Source of the DNA: Ditylenchus dipsaci
Lineage: Eukaryota; Nematoda; Chromadorea; Rhabditida; Anguinidae
Assembly (NCBI GenBank): GCA_004194705.1
Contig: SADC01000256.1
Coordinates: 1 to 64,000 of the forward strand
Length of the DNA: 64,000 bases
Direction: 5' to 3'
Below are positions 56,096 through 64,000 of the stretch, piece by piece. Made by a program: the position numbers and the translations under genes. The notes beneath the pieces were generated by a model. It worked only from the letters and a program-made list of their open reading frames with translations, did not search any database and was not told the DNA's origin. How positions within the stretch are numbered: the stretch's first letter is position 1; the number at the start of each line of letters is the position of its first letter.

Positions 56096-56265
56096 CTTTT
56101 TCAAACCTAAATGGCTTTTCCCCCTTCTTTAAGTAAAGTTGGACATGACGGAAAAATAAAAATTTTCATTTTATTCCTATCTTGTAGCCTGAACTCTGGG
56201 AAGCTCAGAACTGCTAGACTCCTTTTCAAATGACCCTATAAGTTGCGAGCAATAACCGTTTGAAG

Positions 56266-56661
56266 TAGAGATGGGCAAACCCAATATTTGCAAAAACCCA
56301 ATACTTGGATTTTCAATGCTATTTTTATCACTAAATCACAAAACTGACTTTACATCATATACACAAAATCCAAAAGTAGATAATGATCATCTATATCAGA
56401 ATTGACGATTTTCTTTGATTATCTTGAGAAAAATCCAAGTATTGGGTTCGGATATTGGGTTTTCATAAACCCAATATTTAAACCCAATACTTGGATTTTT
56501 CTCAAGATAATCAAAGAAAATCGTCAATTCTGATATAGATGATCATTATCTACTTTTGGATTTTGTGTAATGATGTAAGTCAGTTTTGTGATTTAGTGAT
56601 AAAAATAGCATTGAAAATCCAAGTATTGGGTTTTTGCAAATATTGGGTTTGCCCATCTCTA
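56266..56661. mobile_element. hAT-like near-perfect hairpin MITE with 8-bp duplication
   Basis: TAGAGATGGGCAAACCCAAT begins at 56266 and its exact inverse ends at 56661. The two arms are almost identical over about 190 bp. GTTTGAAG lies on both sides (56258-56265, 56662-56669). TAGAG-type tips are common in hAT elements. The near identity suggests a young insertion. Confidence 0.92.
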
Positions 56662-56934
56662 GTTTGAAGCTGGTAGGTCACCAGGTGCCACTTTTTTTGT
56701 CACTCCGCTACATGAAATGCCTCTAGTTTAAGTCTTTGGGATCAACTCTGTTCTCATTGCAAGCGCTTTTCAATGTGTAATGCTAGTTCACAATGGGCAC
56801 AGTTCATTGACCACTGTACCCACTAACCATTTAATTTTTTTATTCGTATCTTGATGCGCAGGATATGCTCTACAAAATGCAATGAAAGTCAGGATGGTGA
56901 ATGCGGAAATAGGGCTCAAAAATGGGCTCCTTTG

Positions 56935-57899
56935 GGGTGCACTACGTTTCACCGTCCCTATTTTCACCGTTCACTATTTTCACCGCCACTATTTTCCCCG
57001 TCACTATGTTCACCGTCACCTATTTTCACCGTCACCTATTTCCCCGTCACTATTTTCACCGTCACTATTTTCACCGTCACTATTTTCACCGTTCACTAAA
57101 TTCACCGTCAGCACTTAGGACCGCTTTTTAGATCTGAATTTTTTTTAAATTTTAACAGTCTTCGTACCAAATTGTAGCCCTGAATGTCAGCTACATTTTG
57201 GTACTACAAATTCTGAAAAAATAAAAAAAATTTAGAACTAAACTTTAGAAGGCGTTCAATCTCACACTTTTTCATCACGGTAGAACGCAGGGTGAGCGTC
57301 TTTATAGTTTAGAACTAAAATTTTTCGTTTTTTTTAGAAATTGTAGTACCAAAATGTAGCTAACATTCAGAGCTACAATTTGGTACCAAAACTTTTTAAA
57401 AACTTCGAAAAATTTAGACCTAAAAAGCGGTCCTTAAATGCTGACGGTGAATTTAGTGAACGGTGAAAATAGTGACGGTGAAAATAGTGACGTTGAAAAT
57501 AGGTGACGGTGAAAATAGGTGACGGTGAAAATAGTGAACGGTGAAAATAGTGACGGTGAAAATAGGTGACGGTGAAAATAGTGACGGTGAAAATAGTGAC
57601 GGTGAAAATAGTGACGGTGAAAATAGGTGACGGTGAAAATAGTGACGGTGAAAATAGGTGACGGTGAAAATAGTGACGGTGAAAATAGGTGACGGTGAAA
57701 ATAGTGACGGTGAAAATAGGTGACGGTGAAAATAGTGACGGTGAAATAGGTGACGGTGAAAATAGTGACGGTGAAAATAGGCGACGGTGAAAATAGGTGA
57801 CGGTGAAAATAGGTGACGGTGAAAATAGTGAACGGTGAAAATAGTGAACGGTGAAAATAGTGAACGGTGAAAATAGGGACGGTGAAACGTAGTGCACCC
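56935..57899. mobile_element. hAT-like foldback with TTTTCACCGTCACTA satellite arms
   Basis: GGGTGCACTACGTTTCACCG and its inverse are at the ends. The left arm (56950-57112) holds about ten TATTTTCACCGTCAC units; the right arm (57440-57885) about 28 inverted units, so the arms are unequal in copy number. The middle is a second palindrome (GTAGCCCTGAATGTCAGC, ATTTTGGTACTACAA). CTCCTTTG lies on both sides (56927-56934, 57900-57907). Long ORFs over the arms are repeat translation. Confidence 0.9.
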
Positions 57900-57916
57900 C
57901 TCCTTTGTAAACTTAA

Positions 57917-58108
57917 AGGACCATAGCCGTCGCCGACAACGAGAATTTCAAATGTTTGAATTCGCGCGGACAGTTCTCTTTCGTCTCGCACTGTACTCTT
58001 TTGACCTGCTTCGAATGACTCAAAAGAGTACGATGAAAGACGAAAGAGAAATGTCCCGCGCGGATTCAAAAATTCGAAATTCTCGTTGTCGGCGACGGCT
58101 ATGGTCCT
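57917..58108. mobile_element. TTAA-flanked MITE (AGGACCATAGCCGTCGCC ends)
   Basis: AGGACCATAGCCGTCGCCGA and its inverse lie between TTAA (57913-57916, 58109-58112). Arms include GACAACGAGAATTTC and CTCTTTCGTC. It starts 6 bp after the target duplication of the preceding foldback. Confidence 0.85.
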
Positions 58109-58363
58109 TTAACAATTTTCCAAAATGACTTTTTTAAACTTCAGCGCATTTTCCAACATTTTGCAACAGTTTTGAAAAACCCTTGAACACATTAGAAAAC
58201 GCTTTGAATGAGGAGTAAAATGAGTCTCCATGAGTATGGGTTATTCACAAAAACTTGGAGCTAGAGGCATTCCAAGTTGAAGAATTAATTCCATTTTACG
58301 ACCTTCTATATAAAAACCCTTCTATTTAACGTATCAATTTGGTCGGTCCCTTCAGGGTAGTTA

Positions 58364-60126
58364 CAGTCAACCCTCGATACAACAATACCTCGATATAACG
58401 ATACTCTCGATATAACGACCATAGTGACCGCGTATCTCAGAATTTGACGGCATCCCGTCCCCGTTCTACACGCTTCACGTCCAACCGGCCGTCCGAATTT
58501 TTTTCTAACGGTACAAAGAGCATTCGATTCCGTGTTGAATAGCATATAACAAGCACTAAAAACATTTCAAAAAATTTCAACGACCATTAACTTTTGAAAG
58601 AAAATCGCCATTTTTCATCCCTTCGAAAAAGGACCTTTTCCAAAAGCCTTTTGCCAGTACTTTTTATAATTAAAAAAAAATCTGCTAATACTATGTTGCT
58701 TGACATTTCCAGATCGGATCAAAGATCTATCGCGCCAATAAAAAAATTAACAACAGATAGGAGGCCATATAGTAACTGAAAAAAATAACTGCAATACAAA
58801 AGCATACATTTCTATATAGCATTGCGTTTTCTTCTTTCAGACTGCTAACTTAATTTCAAAAGGTATCACTAAATTGCGCTGAATTTCACCTCTGCATAAT
58901 CCTCGGCTATCCACAGCTAATTTAAATTCAGTGGATTACCCCCGAATTTTCAGTGGATTTCCCCCAAACTGCCAGTGGTGCGTCCATGGACGGCCAGTGG
59001 TAAATTAGGAAGAGGGGAGTAGAGGGGAAGTTGGGGGAAAGTTTGTTTAATTTATAAAAGTTAAATAATTTAATAATGAATTTAAATGAGAATTCTTGGG
59101 GATAACCAATGTTGGGAATGGAGGTAACCAAAGAATGGGGATAACCAATTTAAAATACACACAATTATGATTCAATAGAGGTGCGAAAAATAAAATTTCT
59201 TTCTTCACCCTCAGTTATGTTCGGCTGTAATTGAAAATACGCACTAAAATAGTGATTTTCCACAGCAAATACACAAATAAGAGTATTTCTCAGCGTGTTC
59301 CCAATTGTAAAATTCATTTTTTTTGGATCAGCATGTAGCCCTGGATCTCTAGTTTCTGATGAGCTATCAACTGGCTCAATGTGATGTGTGAAAATGGATA
59401 ACCAATGTTTTTGAAAAACGCGATGTGTTATCGTAAAAATAGATTTTCCACGATGTTTTCTTAACACATAGAGCCAGTTGATAGCTCATCAGAAACTAAA
59501 CATTCAAGGGTACATGTTGATCTGAGAAGATAAATTTACGATCAGAAAAACACCGACGAATACTCTTGTTTATATATTTTTACTGTGGGAAATCAGTATC
59601 TTTGTGCGTGAAATTAATTTTAGCCGTTTTGTTCATAGTCATTTGGTCATTTGTTTATCGTTATTTGAATTCCATACTAAGTTATCAATAGTAATCTGAA
59701 CATGTTTGATTATTTGATGTAAGCGCAAAACGCATTTAAAATAGTTATGGTTTGAAATTTCAAAATCGATCACGTTGAGATGATGATGTCTCATGAGTAT
59801 TATTGCTATTTTTCACTTGAAATATTTCCACGCAAAATAAATTATGATTTTCAAATCTATTCGTTGTTATTTTTCATAATTAATCCTAAACATTTACAGA
59901 TGCTGCATGGACATTATCTTGAGTTTATTATTTTTTCTATTAAGTCCCTACTCTTTGACCCTACTCCAAGAATCTCGAAATCGACCTCAAAATTTTTCCA
60001 CTCTTTCGAGGTTGAACAATAACTCCCCCAGGAGACTTAACACAGTTCAACACACACTTAACACAACACACCCGCACCCAGCTGGGGAACGAAGTTTTGT
60101 GGATAAGTACTATCGAAGGTTGACTG
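58364..60126. mobile_element. Possible pogo-like pair of ends (CAGTCAACCCTCGATAC)
   Basis: CAGTCAACCCTCGATACAAC with TACCTCGATATAACGATACT tags at 58364-58425, and the inverse TATCGAAGGTTGACTG at 60111-60126, both TA-flanked. The inverted homology is only about 17 bp, so the two tips may belong to different elements. Confidence 0.4.
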
Positions 60127-60770
60127 TACCGTATTCACTCTATTTAACGGACACCCTCCTTATTCGAAAAACAAGTTTGTGTCATTCTGTTTTTGACCCA
60201 GTTTTTAAGTGTTTTCGAAATTATCTAAAAATGATTACTCCTGATACATTTTAAAATTCCATTCCTTTTAGCTGTTAAGAAACTAATATCAACAAAACCT
60301 TGACAATCCTTGGTAATAGATTTGATTTTTACTCGAAATCATCTATACAATTCCCTGCATTATTTTCCTTATCAGTAGAAAGCAGAGTTCTTGTCAATAT
60401 ATTTTGTCGATGCTTTAATGAATTTTAGTTACTGAATTTCTCAATCGATCATATTTAAAAATTTTCTTGACTTGATGCCGATTTTTAATTCGATTAAGAC
60501 TTTGTTGATCTTTGTAATTACTCGTTTGAAGCAAAAATTCATGATATAGTGGAATTACAGTGGAATTTTTCTTCCATGCAGGCACCTCGAAAACAAGGTG
60601 AGCCTTTTTTATTTTTTTCATGGTCTTCTTGATTTTTTTTATGGGTTTTACTAGGTACTACCACAAAAGCTTATGTTGTAAGTTAATAGCTTATATATAG
60701 AGCTGTTGAAAAGACACACAATTGACTATAAAAAGTATTGCTCTCAGAATGTGTTTTGTTTTTGTGCAAG
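58430..60770. other. Gene-free stretch
   Basis: No gene is supported. It contains a CAGTGGATTTCCCCC-type tract (58930-58995), a palindrome with CTGATGAGCTATCAACTGGCT arms (59366-59500), related to 36.18-36.36 kb and 57.17-57.39 kb, and AT-rich sequence. Confidence 0.4.
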
Positions 60771-60776
60771 CCTCTA

Positions 60777-61177
60777 TAAAGGAGCATGCCCACGCTTTTA
60801 AGGGTGGTGCCCGCCAATTCAAAGATACCGAATCGTATATCGGATGTCAAAACATGACGGATATCGGTTCTCGAATACTTTTACAAAATTTTGAATTTTT
60901 TTTTAAATTCAAATTCAAAAAAATCAAATTTTTTTTCTCGATAATTGGCCACTTTTTTGGATACCGGATATCAAAAAAGTGCCGGATATCGGATGTCAGA
61001 TATCGAATATCCGGTGCAACCGTGTTCTGTAAGGGTTTTTCAACTTGGTTTCTCACAAAAACCATGCCTAAAATTAAATTTCAGTCCTTTTATTATAGAA
61101 ACCCAATGGTTATGTTTTTTCTGAATATCCGGGAACCACCTGCAATAGCGTGGGCATGCCCCTTTGAGGAAGATAAT
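60777..61177. mobile_element. TTAA-family MITE relative with GGAGCATGCCCACGC ends
   Basis: AGGAGCATGCCCACGCTTTT is at the left and the inverse ATAGCGTGGGCATGCCCCTT at the right; borders are not clean TTAA. Inside, a block of ATATCGGATGTC-type repeats (60825-61015) looks like a separate insertion with hAT-like subterminal motifs. Confidence 0.6.
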
Positions 61178-61289
61178 TGGATTTTCAATCGTTAATCGGC
61201 TGACAAACTCACAAGGAAATTGTTGAAATGAAGGATAAGGATGTTGTGTTATTTGTGTTTCTTGTGTTTCTACTGAAAAGTCAAAACCT

Positions 61290-61541
61290 CCACTGGATAT
61301 CCAGTGGCATTCCAGTGGTAAATAAGTGGTTTCCACTTAATTGTCACTAACTTTCATTGAAATTCAGTATTTCCAGTGGCAATCCAGTGGCAAATTGGTG
61401 GATTCCACCTCTTTTACCACTAAATTTGGTGGCGATTCAGTGGATCCACCATTCTGCCACTGGAATGCCAGTAGAAATCCACTGGATTTCTAGAGTTAGT
61501 GAATTTCCAGTGGCATTTCGGGGGCAATCCACTGGAATACA
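61290..61541. mobile_element. Tandem/inverted array of ATTCCAGTGGCAATCCAGTGG units
   Basis: CCACTGGATTTCCAGTGGCA-like units occur in both orientations around 61290-61541. This is another short-unit foldback-like array; ends and target duplication are not defined. Confidence 0.5.
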
Positions 61542-62008
61542 ATTACCTGTGCCTTATTCGCGTTGAGTGCCATAAAAGTGTCATTGTAAAAACTGTCATA
61601 GTGTATTTTTGCATAGAAATGAAGACAAGAGTGTAAAAAGGCAGATATAAGGCTTCGCGTTGTAAAAACAATGAAAGTCGATACGCGAAATATGGGTTTG
61701 GTCAGAACTATCCTGATTACTTCAATAATGTTTTCACATTGTTCTTGTGTGCAATTAAAATTTTAATTTAATGTATTAGTCCAGGCAAATCTTAAACACA
61801 TTTATTTTCACTGCCAAAACACACAAATAAAATTAATTTATTTACACAATTAAAAAAAATATATTTGCCACATCTCAATTACGGAAACTACCCGTAAACG
61901 AAAAAAATCTGACTCAAACAAAATGGAATCAAGCAAAGTTTCATAAGTGTACTGCATTTATAATGTTAAATTAAACTTTGAAAAAAGCCAATAAAATTTC
62001 CTTTTTTG

Positions 62009-62341
62009 TTACAAATGTGTGTGTTGTGAGGGTAATCTCAAAGTGTGGAGGGATGTTTTAGCAGCACTTGCACTTCTGCAATCCTTGACTCTGTCAGCAC
62101 CCATGGAAGCAGACCTTTTGATAGGTGTGCCACCATTTACAGCCTGCTCATCTCCTTCATTTCTCAGGGGTAGGTTGGCGTTTGCAGAGAGTATTAGGGC
62201 AGCCATCCACTCAGCATGGTCCGACTCGTTGCCGCAATGTACCAGATACTGGCGATTCATGTGCCGGATGGAGAAGGCTAACTTCTCAGTAGGCGACACT
62301 TCACAGCCTGCCATCGGTAGCATGGCTAGAGCGCTCTGGTC
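62009..62341 (-). CDS. Last exon of a PH-domain protein
   Basis: After an acceptor (TTTTCAG, 62342-62348) the exon reads DQSALAMLPMAGCEVSPTEK, LAFSIRHMNRQYLVHCGNES and DHAEWMAALILSANANLPLR, i.e. the last strands and the C-terminal helix of a pleckstrin homology domain, whose invariant Trp is in HAEWMAAL. A 55-residue polar tail (IKRSASMGADRV, Ser/Lys rich) follows to the stop at 62009-62011. PH domains bind phosphoinositides or proteins at membranes. The preceding exon was not located; family membership beyond PH is unknown. A phase-0 join is assumed. Confidence 0.75.
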   Translation of the reverse strand, partial: DQSALAMLPMAGCEVSPTEKLAFSIRHMNRQYLVHCGNESDHAEWMAALILSANANLPLRNEGDEQAVNGGTPIKRSASMGADRVKDCRSASAAKTSLHTLRLPSQHTHL

Positions 62342-62446
62342 CTGAAAATTAATCATTGGCTTTTCGTGGGATAGGCTTGGAGTTTAAGGGTAGCAGACAA
62401 ACAACGGATTCGAAATATGTAAAATATCAGGTTTGGGTACCCGATA

Positions 62447-62690
62447 CAGCCGATTTTCTATAAATCGGCACCCCTGAAGATGAGCAATGGGGTGCGGTTT
62501 ATCGGGCAACCATACAAAACAGGTTTTTCAAAGTATTTGTCGCCCGACAAAAACGACTTTTCAAACATGTTTTTTTCTAGTTGCCGGTTTATCGATGGGT
62601 AAGATTTGTTGATTTTATTTGTTGGCCGGCCAATCAGGCTGGTCTACAGTGCTGTTTTATCGAGGTGCAGGTCTATCGAGAGTCGACTTC
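62447..62690. mobile_element. pogo-like MITE (tag AAATCGGCACCCC), partly decayed
   Basis: CAGCCGATTTTCTATAAATCG at the left; CTATCGAGAGTCGACTT at the right; GTGCCGGTTTATCG-type tags inside. It lies upstream of the PH exon, probably in an intron. Confidence 0.5.
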
Positions 62691-63178
62691 ATTTAAAACC
62701 TGAATTTTCCTAAATAGAAAAGAACCACAAGTACAGATAATTTGTCCACAATTGAGTCACTATAACCCGGAACCAACTCAAATTCGATCTTCACCTGCGT
62801 CTTCTTCCAAAAGTTATTCCTTCAGTTTGGTCTGTAAGGATTTTGATTTAAAGGGCATGATCCATTAAGGCGAAATTTGTCCCCGCCAATTCAAGCCTTC
62901 CCCTTCAAGGGTCATTTCTGTAAATAGGACCCAAGGTTCCCGGTAATCCGGCACCCCTTTGAAAATATTTACAGACACGGCAAGCAAAATAAGAATTCTT
63001 TTGAATTTTCGGATATGACTGGTTGGAAATACAGCTGGCAAAAGACTTCAAACATCAAGTTTAACCGAACGGTCAGACCCAGCTAAGGGTCGAACTCTAG
63101 GGATGTCATTATATGAAAACTTAAATAAATAAAGAATAATTTAAAAAAAATCAAAATTTTCTGATTTAAAAAAAGTAA

Positions 63179-63890
63179 CCGTATTTCTTCTAATTAGCCC
63201 ACATGTGGTTTTATTTTTTGACTGGCCTTCAGCATGTGGGCTTATATCCCAACCAAAATTTTTGCAAAACAAACTACTGTATTTATTCTAATTAGCCGGT
63301 CCCTCCTAATAAGCCGGCCGCTTTCTAATAAGCCGGCCCTCGAAAATTTTATCTAAAAATAGTTTTAAATTTCTTGAAACACCAAGAAAGCTTACGTTTG
63401 TACAAAAAAGCTTATCTGTCTGTGTTTCGTTTCAGTTTTGTGTAACCATTTTTGTGACTTAACTTTACATTAATTCTATAATGTGATGGAATTCGAAAGC
63501 GATGATGAAAAAGTCAAGGTTTTACAGATGCGCATAGCTTATTTGACAAATTTCAACTAAAGATCTTCAAGCAAAAAGCAGATAGAAGTAGCAAGTTTAG
63601 AGCTAATCAAAGATGTCAAAAATCAAGTCAGTCAAAAGTCGAATCAGAACAATTAATTAAAGCAAACTTAACCCTAACTTTCACGTTTTTGGACTATTTG
63701 ACTTACACATTACATGAACTAAGTCCTATTTCAGAACTAACACATTTAATTGCGTAAATCCTATATGATAACTTCAGTAAAACATGATTTTCTCAAAAAT
63801 AGGGTGTGGGACTATTAGAACATGTGGGCTTATTTTTTGACTTCCCTTCAGCATGTGAGTTTCATGGAGCATGTGGGCTAGGAAATAAGG
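63179..63890. mobile_element. CCGTATTTCC-family sequences (tags GCCCACATGTGG and AGCCGGCC)
   Basis: CCGTATTTCTTCTAATTAGC with the tag CCCACATGTGG at 63179, CTGTATTTATTCTAATTAGC with tags AATAAGCCGGCC at 63275-63342, and a decayed right end with ATGTGGGCTAGGAAATAAGG at 63868-63890. These look like one element inserted in another, both diverged. No gene is seen in 62.7-64.0 kb. Confidence 0.5.
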
Positions 63891-64000
63891 TAAATTCCAA
63901 ACCGATTTTGTGGTATAACATACTTCGATACGGTTGCCAAGTCTAGTGTGTTTTAGATTAAGGTTTACCTTTTCAGTCTTGTAGGAGTAAAGACAGAAGT

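Larger units (their letters stand above)
55766..56130. mobile_element. Palindromic element whose arms are two inverted tRNA-like modules
   Basis: The outer arms GGGGGAAAAGCCATTTAGGT and inverse lie at 55772-55795 and 56103-56128. Each leads into a tRNA-like module facing the other. The loop (55870-55995) has CAATTTTAGAAGTAATTAAA-type sequence. Confidence 0.65.

Noticed and set aside
57373..58069. Two long overlapping ORFs (174 and 211 aa) of TVTIFTVTYFHRH-type repeats
   Set aside because: They are translations of the TTTTCACCGTCACTA satellite arm, open only because the unit lacks stops; they end at the element border.
62019..62345. 108-aa plus-strand ORF
   Set aside because: It is the antisense shadow of the PH-domain exon, whose minus-strand frame has domain features and a splice acceptor.

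Overview
This window is AT-rich nuclear DNA from an animal. It holds intron-rich housekeeping genes that many transposable elements interrupt. Exon structure and conserved motifs place four host genes with confidence, all on the minus strand: a JMJD6-type JmjC hydroxylase (about 6.87-11.27 kb), ribosomal protein L32 (12.49-13.23 kb), a heterotrimeric G-protein alpha subunit with 13 coding exons (27.23-38.52 kb), and an ING4/5-type PHD-finger protein (49.54-54.91 kb, 5' exon not found). A last exon carrying the end of a PH domain lies at 62.01-62.34 kb. Many introns are only about 45-60 nt, while others are 1-3 kb and filled with transposons. A small ecdysozoan such as a nematode would fit, but the sequence alone does not settle the phylum.

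Layout: 0-1.1 kb is the 3' end of a decayed Ty3/gypsy-type LTR element (minus). 3.9-6.7 kb holds TA-flanked MITEs, one with a helix-turn-helix ORF, and a CCGGTT-type repeat tract. 6.9-11.3 kb is JMJD6 with MITEs in its introns. 11.3-13.3 kb has two pogo-like MITEs, then RPL32. 13.4-19.5 kb is a nest of satellite-bearing foldback elements, B-box repeats and a Ulp1-like protease gene. 20.8-25.8 kb has an inverted-repeat-bounded SWIM zinc-finger gene, a second Ulp1-like gene between palindromic ends, and a tandem-repeat foldback. 26.3-38.5 kb is the G-alpha gene and the elements upstream of and within it, including a three-element nest at 27.8-29.6 kb. 38.5-45 kb is mostly non-coding. 45.7-48.5 kb is a nearly full-length hAT transposon with a perfect 8-bp target duplication. 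49.5-54.9 kb is ING with five elements in its introns. 55.7-58.1 kb has inverted tRNA-like modules, a 396-bp hAT hairpin, a 965-bp foldback and a TTAA MITE. The rest is repeats plus the PH exon.

The most interesting signal is a recurrent architecture rather than one gene. Non-autonomous elements with 8-bp target duplications (hAT-like) have terminal inverted repeats built from tandem arrays of a 12-16 bp unit, and the unit differs between elements but matches between the two ends of one element. The same pattern, a conserved terminal core followed by a copy-specific tag that both ends share, recurs in the CCGTATTTCC, pogo-like and B-box families. A second point concerns sequence quality. About eleven reading-frame breaks in otherwise conserved genes are all one-base losses, each explicable by a homopolymer run one base too short, so they may be consensus errors rather than pseudogene lesions.
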